NCBI RefSeq assembly: GCF_016865425.1
Contig: NZ_AP023355.1
Coordinates: forward strand, 6,074,198-6,138,197
DNA: 64,000 nt
Direction of reading: 5' to 3'
DNA from: Actinocatenispora thailandica
Lineage (GTDB): Bacteria > Actinomycetota > Actinomycetes > Mycobacteriales > Micromonosporaceae
In this document: one piece after another, positions 43,247 to 51,196 of the stretch
Numbering within the stretch: the stretch's first letter is position 1
How the letters are laid out: each line of letters opens with the position of its first letter
Notes under the pieces: generated by a model
What the model was told of the DNA's origin: nothing
Database searches by the model: none
Seen by the model: only the letters and a program-made list of their open reading frames with translations
Translations under genes and position numbers: made by a program

Positions 43247-44854
43247 ATGCGTACCCGTCGGCTGGTGGCCGCGCTGGCGGTCGTCCCGCTGCTGTTGACG
43301 GCAGCGGCCTGCTCGGGCACCGAGACCAGCGTCGGCAAGCAGCTCACCGGGTCGGCACCGTTCGACGCCCGACCGGTACGAGACGGCGGCACACTCACCG
43401 TCGGGCTGTCCCAGGATCCCGACGCGCTCGACCCCACCACCGCGAACACCTTCGTGGCCCGCGAGGTGTTCGCCAACATGTGCGAGAAGCTGTACGACGT
43501 CGACGAGAACCTGAAGATCGTCCCGCAGCTCGCCGCGGCGCTGCCCAAGCTCTCCGACCACGGCCGCACCGCGACGATCGCGGTGCGGCAGGGGCTGAAG
43601 TTCAACGACGGCACCACGATGGACGCGCAGGCGGTGCGCACCACCCTGGTCCGGGACCTCACCCTGCCGACGTCGTCGCGCAAGAGCGAGCTGGGCGCGG
43701 TGACCTCGGTCGAGGTGGTCGACGACCACACGGTACGGCTGCACCTGAGCCGCCCGTTCGCCCCGCTCGCCGCGCAGCTCGCCGACCGGGCCGGGATGAT
43801 CATGTCGCCGGCCGCGCTGCGCAAGTACGGCAAGAACTTCGGCGCGCACCCGCAGTGCGTCGGCCCGTTCTCGTTCGTCAGCCGCACCTCCGGCAGCCAG
43901 ATCGTGCTGAAGAGGTCGCCGTACTACTACGACAAGGCCAAGGTGAAGCTGGACCGGCTGGTCTACAAGATCGTCACCGACGCGAACGTCCGGTCGGCGA
44001 ACCTGCAGTCCGGTGACATCCAGGTGGCGGAGCGGCTCGCGACCTCCGACGTCGGCACCCTGTCGGCGGACAAGAGCCTGAAGATCCTGCCCGGCGGCGG
44101 CATCAGCTACCAGGGCATCACGATCAACACCGCCAACGTGCACGGCACCGACAAGAAGCCCGGCAAGGTCGACACCCCGCTCGCCCAACATCCCGAGCTG
44201 CGCGAGGCGTTCGCGCTGTCACTGGACCGGGACGTGATCAACCGGGTGGTCTTCAACGGCCTGTACGACCCGGACTGCTCACCGCTGCCGAAGAACTCCC
44301 CGTACCGCGACCCGAAGGCCACCTGCCCGAAGCGGGACCTGGCCAAGGCACGCCGGCTGGTCAAGAAGGCCGGGGTCGAGACGCCGGTACCGGTGACGCT
44401 GTCGCTGACCGCCGACCCGGTCTCGGAGCGGCTCGGCCAGGTCATCCAGGCGATGGCCAAGGAGGCCGGCTTCGCGGTCAAGGTGGTACCGGGCGAGTTC
44501 GTCACCACGCTCAACCAGGCCCGGGCCGGCAAGTTCGACACCATCCAGGTCGGCTGGTCGGGCCGGGTGGACCCGGACGGCGACATCAACGACCTGGTCA
44601 CCTCGGGCGGCTCGAACAACTACAGCGGCCTGCACGACCCGGTGATCGACAACGGCGTGCACGCCGCCGCGACCACCGACACCGCGCAACGACGCGCGTT
44701 GTACAGCAAGGTGATCGCGCGCGAGCACGAACTCAACGGAATCATCTACCTGTACCACGAGCGGTACTTCCTCGGTACCGCGGCGAACGTGGCAGGCATC
44801 CGGTACTACTCCGACGGCATCCCGCGGTTCGCCACCGCGGGCTTTGCGAAGTAG
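43247..44854 (+). CDS. Peptide/glutathione-type ABC importer, binding lipoprotein
   Basis: A 535-residue extracellular binding protein of family 5 (DppA/OppA/GsiB type). A lipoprotein signal ends at C22 (TAAAC). Family segments are LTVGLSQDPDALDPTTANTF, KFNDGTTMDAQAV and GPFSFVSRTSGSQIVLKR, and residues near 380-400 include CSPLPKNSPYRDP. GAGGAG lies 6 bases before the ATG. It is the first gene of a six-gene unit with two permeases, two ATPases and gamma-glutamyltransferase, so short gamma-glutamyl peptides such as glutathione or mycothiol-derived peptides are plausible ligands (inference). Confidence 0.88.
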   Translation: MRTRRLVAALAVVPLLLTAAACSGTETSVGKQLTGSAPFDARPVRDGGTLTVGLSQDPDALDPTTANTFVAREVFANMCEKLYDVDENLKIVPQLAAALPKLSDHGRTATIAVRQGLKFNDGTTMDAQAVRTTLVRDLTLPTSSRKSELGAVTSVEVVDDHTVRLHLSRPFAPLAAQLADRAGMIMSPAALRKYGKNFGAHPQCVGPFSFVSRTSGSQIVLKRSPYYYDKAKVKLDRLVYKIVTDANVRSANLQSGDIQVAERLATSDVGTLSADKSLKILPGGGISYQGITINTANVHGTDKKPGKVDTPLAQHPELREAFALSLDRDVINRVVFNGLYDPDCSPLPKNSPYRDPKATCPKRDLAKARRLVKKAGVETPVPVTLSLTADPVSERLGQVIQAMAKEAGFAVKVVPGEFVTTLNQARAGKFDTIQVGWSGRVDPDGDINDLVTSGGSNNYSGLHDPVIDNGVHAAATTDTAQRRALYSKVIAREHELNGIIYLYHERYFLGTAANVAGIRYYSDGIPRFATAGFAK

Positions 44855-44865
44855 GTGGCAGGACG

Positions 44866-45816
44866 ATGGGTTGGTATCTGCTGCGCCGCCTCGGCGCGGC
44901 CGTGATCGTGGTACTGATCGCGAGCGTCGTGGTGTTCCTCGGCGTCCGCGCGCTGCCCGGTGACCCGGCCGTGGTGCTGGCCGGGGAGAACCCGACACCG
45001 CAGGTGATCGCGTCGATCCGGGCGGAGTACGGGCTGGACAAGCCGCTGCCGGTGCAGTACCTGGACTATCTGAAGCACCTGGTCACCGGCGACCTCGGCA
45101 CCTCCACCCAGGACAAGCTGCCGGTGAGCCAGATCCTGGCGAACCGGATCCCGGTGACGCTGGAACTCGCGGTACTCGCGATGCTCGTCGCGATCGTCGT
45201 CGGCGTGCTGTTCGGCACGATCGCGGCGGCCCGGCGCGGCAAGTTCGCCGACTACACCGCGACCGGCTTCGGGCTGCTCGGGCTGTCGGTGCCGCACTTC
45301 TGGCTGGGGCTGCTGGCGATCCTGCTGTTCGCGGTGAAGCTGCGCTGGCTGCCGGCGTCGGGGTACGTCCCGTTCACCGAGGACCCGGGGCAGAACCTGG
45401 AACGGATGATCCTGCCGGCGCTGGTACTCGGCACCGGCTTCGCCGCGGTACTGATGCGCCAGACCCGCTCGGCGATGCTCGGCGCGCTGTCCGCCGACTA
45501 CGTGCGTACCGCGCGGTCCAAGGGGCTGTCCGCCCCGCGGGTGGTCGGCGTGCACGCGCTGCGCAACAGCCTCACCACCGTCGTCACCGTACTGGGCCTG
45601 CAACTGGGCGCGCTGATCTCCGGCGCGGTGGTGACCGAGCAGATCTTCGTCATCCCCGGCTTCGGCAAGCTGACCGTCGACGCGGTACTGACCCGCAACT
45701 ACCCGGTGATCGAGGCGGTCGTGCTGGTGACCGTCGTCGGGTACATCGTGGTCAACCTGCTCGTCGACGTCGCCTACGCCGCACTGAATCCGCGGATCCG
45801 GCTAGGGGGCATCTGA
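44866..45816 (+). CDS. Peptide ABC importer permease, DppB type
   Basis: A 316-residue membrane protein with six helices and a conserved loop ADYVRTARSKGLSAPRVVGVHALRNSL, the EAA motif that touches the ATPase. N-terminal YLLRRLGAAVIVVLIASVVVFLGVRALPGDP is typical of DppB/GsiC. It starts 11 bases after the binding-protein gene. Its stop codon lies within the stem of an inverted repeat that separates it from the second permease. Confidence 0.9.
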   Translation: MGWYLLRRLGAAVIVVLIASVVVFLGVRALPGDPAVVLAGENPTPQVIASIRAEYGLDKPLPVQYLDYLKHLVTGDLGTSTQDKLPVSQILANRIPVTLELAVLAMLVAIVVGVLFGTIAAARRGKFADYTATGFGLLGLSVPHFWLGLLAILLFAVKLRWLPASGYVPFTEDPGQNLERMILPALVLGTGFAAVLMRQTRSAMLGALSADYVRTARSKGLSAPRVVGVHALRNSLTTVVTVLGLQLGALISGAVVTEQIFVIPGFGKLTVDAVLTRNYPVIEAVVLVTVVGYIVVNLLVDVAYAALNPRIRLGGI

Positions 45817-45865
45817 TGGATCTTCAGCCGGCTGCGCCGGGCTCGCTCGGCCAAGATCCATCAGA
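45812..45865 (+). promoter_or_regulatory. Intra-operon hairpin between the two permease genes
   Basis: TCTGATGGATCTT (45812-45824) and AAGATCCATCAGA (45853-45865) are perfect 13-bp arms with 28 bases between them, and the stop codon of the first permease lies in the left arm. In RNA this would be a stable hairpin in the only large gap of the operon. It might stabilise or attenuate the downstream message, or bind a protein as DNA. Confidence 0.6.
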
Positions 45866-45885
45866 CACCCCCACGGGAGCGACCC

Positions 45886-46776
45886 ATGGCTGACGTGCTC
45901 ACCACCCCGGCGCCCACGGCCGTCGCGGCCACCGGCCGGTCGGACCGCTGGCGGCGGATGTGGCGCCGGTTCTACCGCAAGCCGATGTCCCTCACCGGAC
46001 TGGTCCTGGTCGTACTGTTCCTGCTGCTGGCGCTGCTGGGGCCGGCGTTGTTCGGTGACCCGACCGCGGTGCACTTCGACGACGTGCTGGGTGCGCCGTC
46101 CGGCGCGCACCTGCTCGGCACCGACGACCTCGGCCGCGACCAGCTGGCCCGGATCGCGTCCGGTGCCCGGGTCTCGCTGCAGGCGGGGGTGCTGTCGACG
46201 GCGCTGGCGATGGTGATCGGCATCCCGGTCGGCCTGGTCGCCGGGTTCTACCGGCGCTACCTCGACTCGGTCGTGATGCGCACCGTGGACGTCGTACTCT
46301 CCTTCCCGTTCCTGGTGTTCGCGGTCGGGCTGGCGGCGATCCTCGGCCCGTCGCTGCGCAACGTGGTGTTCGCGCTGGGCGTCGCGCAGATCCCGGCGAT
46401 CGTCCGGATCACCCGCGGCGAGGTGCTGTCGGTGCGCGAGCAGGACTTCGTCGCCGGTGCGATCGCCGACGGCGCCAACGACGCCACGATCCTGTTCCGG
46501 TACGTGCTGCCGAACGCGGCGAACGCGCTGATCGTGCAGGCGACGGTGGCGATCCCGGCGGCGATCATCGGCGAGGCGACGCTGTCCTTCCTGGGGCTCG
46601 GGGTACAGCCGCCGACCCCGTCCTGGGGCGTCATGCTGACCACCGCCCAGCAGTTCCTCTCCCAGGCGCCGTGGCTCGCGGTGTGGCCCGGCGTGATGAT
46701 CGCGGTGACCACGCTCGGGTTCAACCTGCTCGGCGACGGCCTGCGCGACGTGATCGACCCCAGGAGCGCCCGATGA
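45886..46776 (+). CDS. Peptide ABC importer permease, DppC type
   Basis: A 296-residue membrane protein with an N-terminal cytoplasmic stretch (FYRKPMSLTGLVLVVLF), six helices and the EAA loop VREQDFVAGAIADGANDATILFRYVLPNA. The block HLLGTDDLGRDQLARIASGARVSL is typical of DppC/GsiD. GGGAG precedes the ATG. The stop overlaps the start of a 19-codon reading frame that leads into the first ATPase gene. Confidence 0.9.
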   Translation: MADVLTTPAPTAVAATGRSDRWRRMWRRFYRKPMSLTGLVLVVLFLLLALLGPALFGDPTAVHFDDVLGAPSGAHLLGTDDLGRDQLARIASGARVSLQAGVLSTALAMVIGIPVGLVAGFYRRYLDSVVMRTVDVVLSFPFLVFAVGLAAILGPSLRNVVFALGVAQIPAIVRITRGEVLSVREQDFVAGAIADGANDATILFRYVLPNAANALIVQATVAIPAAIIGEATLSFLGLGVQPPTPSWGVMLTTAQQFLSQAPWLAVWPGVMIAVTTLGFNLLGDGLRDVIDPRSAR

Positions 46777-46832
46777 CGAGCACCGGACGAGCGTGCCGCG
46801 TCGGCACTGCGGTCAAGGAGGAACGTCGATGA
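46773..46832 (+). CDS. 19-residue bridging reading frame
   Basis: ATG at 46773 overlaps the upstream permease stop (ATGA), and its own TGA overlaps the ATG of the ATPase gene at 46829 (ATGA). It encodes MTSTGRACRVGTAVKEERR, and contains the AAGGAGG ribosome site of the next gene. The peptide looks unimportant, but translation through it could pass ribosomes on to the ATPase gene. Presence of the frame is clear; expression is a guess. Confidence 0.3.
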   Translation: MTSTGRACRVGTAVKEERR

Positions 46833-47863
46833 GCGAGCGAGTGAACCGCGCGCGCGGTGCGGCCGACACCGCGCTGCTGTCGGTGGCGGACCTGCACGTC
46901 TCGTTCGGTACCGAGGACGGCCTGGTGCAGGCGGTCAAGGGTGTCTCGCTGACCCTGGCGCCGGGCGAGATCCTGGCCCTGTGCGGCGAGTCCGGCTCGG
47001 GCAAGTCGGTGACCGCGATGTCGGTACCGCGGCTGCTGCCGCCGACCGCGCGGGTGTCCGGCGAGGTCCGGCTCGACGGGCGGGACCTGCTGCGGCTCGA
47101 CGGCCGCGAGCTGCGCGCGCTGCGCGGGTCGGACGTCTCGGTGGTGTTCCAGGAGCCGATGACGTCGCTGAACCCGTCGTTCACCGTCGGCTTCCAGATC
47201 ACCGAGGTGCTGCACCGGCACCAGAAGCTGTCCCGGCGCGCCGCGCGGGCCCGTGCGGTCGAGCTGCTGGACCTGGTGGGCATCCCGGACCCGGCGGGCC
47301 GGCTGCGGGAGTACCCACACCAGCTGTCCGGCGGGATGCGGCAGCGGGTGATGATCGCGATCGCGGTCGCCTGCGAACCGCGGATCCTGATCGCGGACGA
47401 GCCGACCACGGCGCTGGACGTGACGATCCAGGCCGGCGTGCTGGACGTGTTCCGTTCGCTGCGGGACCGGCTCGGTACCGCGATCGTCCTGATCACGCAC
47501 GATCTCGGGGTGGTGGCGGACATCGCCGACCGGGTCGCGGTGATGTACGCGGGCCGGATCGTCGAGCAGGCGACGGTGACCGAGCTGTTCGCCCGGCCGC
47601 TGCACCCCTACACCCGCGGGCTGCTCGGCGCGCTGCCCAGCGCTGCGCAGCGGGACGGTACGGACCGGCGCCGGCTGCGGGAGATCCCCGGCATGGTGCC
47701 CGCGCCGTACGCCGATCCGGACGAGTGCCCGTTCGCGCCGCGCTGCCCGATCGCCGCCGACGACTGCACCGCGGCCCGGCCGGCCCTCGACCCGCAGGGC
47801 GACGGCCACTTCGCGGCCTGCTTCCATCCCGGCGTGTCCACTGTGGAGGCTGTCGATGCCTGA
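46829..47863 (+). CDS. Peptide ABC importer ATPase, DppD type
   Basis: A 344-residue ABC ATPase. Walker A is GESGSGKS, the signature is LSGGMRQR, Walker B is ILIADEPTTALD and the switch is LITHDLGVV. The C-terminal oligopeptide-transporter extension has a cysteine-containing CPFAPRCPIAADDC region that binds an Fe-S cluster in some members. AAGGAGG lies 7 bases before the start. Its stop overlaps the next ATPase gene by eight bases. Confidence 0.9.
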   Translation: MSERVNRARGAADTALLSVADLHVSFGTEDGLVQAVKGVSLTLAPGEILALCGESGSGKSVTAMSVPRLLPPTARVSGEVRLDGRDLLRLDGRELRALRGSDVSVVFQEPMTSLNPSFTVGFQITEVLHRHQKLSRRAARARAVELLDLVGIPDPAGRLREYPHQLSGGMRQRVMIAIAVACEPRILIADEPTTALDVTIQAGVLDVFRSLRDRLGTAIVLITHDLGVVADIADRVAVMYAGRIVEQATVTELFARPLHPYTRGLLGALPSAAQRDGTDRRRLREIPGMVPAPYADPDECPFAPRCPIAADDCTAARPALDPQGDGHFAACFHPGVSTVEAVDA

Positions 47864-48839
47864 TCTGCTCACCATCACCGACCTGGTCAAGCACTACCCG
47901 TCCGGGCGCGGCCGGGTGGTGCACGCGGTGGACGGTGTCTCGCTGTCGATCGGCGCCGGCGAGGTGCTGGGGCTGGTCGGCGAGTCCGGCTCCGGCAAGT
48001 CGACGATCGGCAAGTGCATCCTGCGGCTGACCGAGCCCACCTCGGGCCGGATCGTGTTCGACGGTACCGACGTGACCCACCTGTCCCGCCGGGGCATGCG
48101 GCCGCTGCGGCGGGACGTGCACATCGTCTTCCAGGACCCGTACTCGTCGCTCAACCCGCGGTTCTCCATCGGCCAGATCGTCGCGGAACCGCTGCGGCAG
48201 CACCGGATCGCGTCCGGTCGTGCCGCCACCGACAAGGTCTGCGAGATGCTGGAACGGGTCGGGTTGCGCGCCCAGATGCGGCACCGGTACCCGCACGAGC
48301 TGTCCGGCGGCCAGCGGCAGCGGGTCGGCCTGGCCCGCGCGCTGGTGTGCGGGCCGAAGCTGGTGGTGGCCGACGAACCGGTCAGCGCACTGGACGTCTC
48401 GGTGCAGGCGTCGGTGCTCAACCTGCTCACCGACCTGCAACGGGACATGGGCTTCTCGTGCCTGTTCATCACGCACGACCTGTCGGTGGTCGAGTTCCTC
48501 GCCGACCGCATCGCGGTGATGTACCTGGGCAGCGTGGTCGAGTCCGGCCCGCGCGAGCAGATCTTCACCGACCCGCAGCACCCGTACACGAGGGCGCTGC
48601 TGTCGGCGGCGCCGGTACCGGATCCGGCGGCGCAGCGCGATCGGCGCCGGGTGGTGCTGTCCGGCGACGTACCGTCGCCGCTGGCGCCGCCGTCCGGCTG
48701 CCGGTTCCACACCCGCTGCCCGGTCGCGATCGACCGGTGTGCCACGGTGGTACCGAGCCTGACGCCGGTCCGCTCCCCCGACCATCCGGTTGCCTGCCAC
48801 CTGGTGACCGAGGACTCGGTACCGAGCCTCGCGCAGTAG
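47856..48839 (+). CDS. Peptide ABC importer ATPase, DppF type
   Basis: A 327-residue ABC ATPase, partner of the preceding one. Walker A is GESGSGKST, the signature is LSGGQRQRVGLARAL, Walker B is LVVADEPVSALD and the switch is FITHDLSVVEFL. The C-terminal extension includes GCRFHTRCPVAIDRC, again with the cysteine pattern of this family. It starts within the last eight bases of the upstream gene (ATGCCTGA) and ends 11 bases before the gamma-glutamyltransferase gene. Confidence 0.9.
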   Translation: MPDLLTITDLVKHYPSGRGRVVHAVDGVSLSIGAGEVLGLVGESGSGKSTIGKCILRLTEPTSGRIVFDGTDVTHLSRRGMRPLRRDVHIVFQDPYSSLNPRFSIGQIVAEPLRQHRIASGRAATDKVCEMLERVGLRAQMRHRYPHELSGGQRQRVGLARALVCGPKLVVADEPVSALDVSVQASVLNLLTDLQRDMGFSCLFITHDLSVVEFLADRIAVMYLGSVVESGPREQIFTDPQHPYTRALLSAAPVPDPAAQRDRRRVVLSGDVPSPLAPPSGCRFHTRCPVAIDRCATVVPSLTPVRSPDHPVACHLVTEDSVPSLAQ

Positions 48840-48850
48840 AAGGGATGCCC

Positions 48851-50707
48851 ATGTTCACCACCCGGCCCGAGTTGTCCGGCGATCACGGCATGGTGGCCAG
48901 TACGCACTGGTTGGCGTCGGCCGCCGGGATGAGCGTGCTGGAGCGCGGCGGCAACGCGTTCGACGCGGCGGTCACCGCCGGCTTCCTGCTGCAGGTCGTC
49001 GAGCCGCACCTGAACGGCCCGGGCGGCGAGGTGCCGGCGCTGGTGTGGCCGGAGGCCGAGCAGCGGGTGTCGGTGGTGTGCGGGCAGGGCGTGGCGCCCG
49101 CGGCGGCCACCGTCGCCGCGGTCCGCGGGCTGGGCGTCGACCTGATGCCCGGCACCGGGCTGCTGCCGGCGACGGTGCCCGGCGCGTTCGGTGGCTGGCT
49201 GCTGATGCTGGAGCGCTGGGGCACCTGGCGGCTGCGGGACGTGCTGGAGCCGGCGATCTGGTACGCCGAGCACGGCATCCCGGTGCTGGAGCGGATCGCG
49301 AACACGATCGGTACGGTCGCGGACATGTTCCGGGCCGACTGGCCGACCTCGGCGGTCACCTGGCTGCCCGCCGGCGCGGTACCGGTCACCGGTGGCCGGT
49401 TCGCCAACCCGGTGCTGGCCGCCACGTTCCGGCGGGTGGTCGCCGAGGCCGAGGCGCACGGCGGGGCCGGCCGGGGTTCCAGCCGGGAGAGCGAGATCGA
49501 GGCGGCCCGATCGGCCTGGTACTCCGGGTTCGTGGCCGAGGCGATCGCCGAGTTCTGCGCCGGCCGCGGCTGGCGGGACACCTCCGGCGCCGAGCACACC
49601 GGGCTGCTCACCGGCGACGACCTGGCCGGCTGGCGGGCGACCGTCGAGGAGCCGGTGCACCTGGACTACCGCGATCACACGGTGTACAAGACGGACAGCT
49701 GGGGTCAGGGGCCGGTGTTCCTGCAGCAGCTGGCGCTGCTGTCCGGGTTCGACCTGGACGCCGCCGCACCGGCCGAGTTCGTGCACACGGTCACCGAGTC
49801 GGCCAAGCTCGCCTTCGCCGACCGGGAGGCCTGGTACGGCGACCCGCGGTACGCCGACGTGCCGCTGACCGCGCTGCTGAGCAAGGAGTACAACGAGGCG
49901 CGGCGCGGCTTGATCGGCGCGGCGGCCAACGCCGAGCTGCGGCCCGGCAGCCCGGCCGGCCGCACCCCGCGGCTGCCGGAGTACCCGGGGCCGATCACGG
50001 CGACCGCCGCCGCCGGCGTGGTGGGCGGCGTGGGCGAGCCGACGGTCTCGATGCCCGCCCCCGACTCCGCGGAGCCGGGCGAGGCGCGGACCGGAGCGAA
50101 CGGCCGGGTCAACGGCGACACCTGCCACCTGGACGTGGTGGACCGGTGGGGCAACATGGTGTCGGCGACGCCCAGCGGCGGCTGGTTGCAGTCCTCCCCG
50201 ACGATCCCGTCGCTCGGTTTCTGCCTCGGCACCCGCGGGCAGATGTTCTGGTTGCAGGACGGCCTGCCGGGCAGCCTGCGGCCCGGCGCCCGGCCGCGCA
50301 CCACGCTGACGCCGTCGTTCGCGACGCGCGACGGCCGGCCGTGGCTGGCGTTCGGCACCCCGGGCGGCGACCAGCAGGACCAGTGGAGCGTCAACTTCTT
50401 CCTCTCGCTCGTCCACAGTGGACTGAACCTGCAGGAGGCGATCGACGCGCCGATGTTCCACTCGATGCACTTCCCGTCGTCGTTCTACCCGCGGGGCAGC
50501 CGCGCCAACGTGTTGCTGGTCGAGGACCGGATGGACGCCGCGACGATCGCCGAGCTGCGCCGCCGCGGGCACCAGGTCGAGACGCAGCCGCCGTGGTCGC
50601 TCGGCCGGCTGTCCGCGGTCGCCCGGGACGCCGACTGGCCCGGTACCGGCTTCCTGCGGGCGGCCGCCAACCCGCGCGGCGCCCAGGGCTACGCCGTCGG
50701 CCGCTGA
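48851..50707 (+). CDS. Gamma-glutamyltransferase family hydrolase
   Basis: A 618-residue Ntn-hydrolase precursor of the gamma-glutamyltranspeptidase family. The self-cleavage and catalytic threonine is T424 in NGDTCHLDVVDRWGNMVS, where the usual second Thr is replaced by Cys. The N-terminal domain has the family blocks ASAAGMSVLERGGNAFDAAV and LNGPGGE. The glycine-rich GGSxS loop region is PSGGWLQSSP. No signal peptide is visible, so it probably acts inside the cell, on gamma-glutamyl peptides brought in by the importer encoded just upstream. ATG at 48851 has GAAGGG at a good distance; ATG at 48845 is too close to it. Confidence 0.87.
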   Translation: MFTTRPELSGDHGMVASTHWLASAAGMSVLERGGNAFDAAVTAGFLLQVVEPHLNGPGGEVPALVWPEAEQRVSVVCGQGVAPAAATVAAVRGLGVDLMPGTGLLPATVPGAFGGWLLMLERWGTWRLRDVLEPAIWYAEHGIPVLERIANTIGTVADMFRADWPTSAVTWLPAGAVPVTGGRFANPVLAATFRRVVAEAEAHGGAGRGSSRESEIEAARSAWYSGFVAEAIAEFCAGRGWRDTSGAEHTGLLTGDDLAGWRATVEEPVHLDYRDHTVYKTDSWGQGPVFLQQLALLSGFDLDAAAPAEFVHTVTESAKLAFADREAWYGDPRYADVPLTALLSKEYNEARRGLIGAAANAELRPGSPAGRTPRLPEYPGPITATAAAGVVGGVGEPTVSMPAPDSAEPGEARTGANGRVNGDTCHLDVVDRWGNMVSATPSGGWLQSSPTIPSLGFCLGTRGQMFWLQDGLPGSLRPGARPRTTLTPSFATRDGRPWLAFGTPGGDQQDQWSVNFFLSLVHSGLNLQEAIDAPMFHSMHFPSSFYPRGSRANVLLVEDRMDAATIAELRRRGHQVETQPPWSLGRLSAVARDADWPGTGFLRAAANPRGAQGYAVGR

Positions 50708-50952
50708 GGCACGGCCCGCCCCAGCGACGGGTCTCGTCCGCCACGCGCGGCGGGACCCGTTCGGTTTGCACCGCTGGGCCGGCCGCGAACCGGTCGCCGA
50801 CGGATCCGGTGCGCCACCGCCGAACCGTTTCTGTCCGCAACCGGCCGATCTGGTCGGTGCCGCCGGGCCAGATGCATGCGAACACCGCGGCGCGGGTATG
50901 CCCCGACACATGCCGCCTACTGCGCCCCACCCGCCCCACCCCGTCGACGTTC

Positions 50953-51038
50953 CTTTGCTCTGCGCACCTGAGCGCACCACCTTTGCTCTGGACACCTGAG
51001 CGCACCACAGGTGGTGCATGGAAGTGTCCAGAGCAAAG
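50953..51038. repeat. Palindromic intergenic element, copy B
   Basis: CTTTGCTCTGCGCAC (50953-50967), then CTTTGCTCTGGACAC (50981-50995), a GCACCAC/GTGGTGC hairpin (51002-51017) and GTGTCCAGAGCAAAG (51024-51038). The last two long arms are perfect 15-bp inverted repeats. The first arm is identical to the left arm of copy A at 34846. It is in the 489-bp gap 50708-51196; the rest of that gap shows no gene or clear motif. Confidence 0.85.
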
Positions 51039-51196
51039 GGTGGCGCACAGGTGGCCTGTCGGTGACCGGCGCCGGGCGCACCCGGCGTGCGATCGGGATC
51101 ACGATTCGCCCGCCAGACCGAATGGCGTTGGGCACCCGGGTCCGCTTGCCAGCCAGCACCCAGCCGGCACACATCCAGCGTTGATACCGGAGAGGC

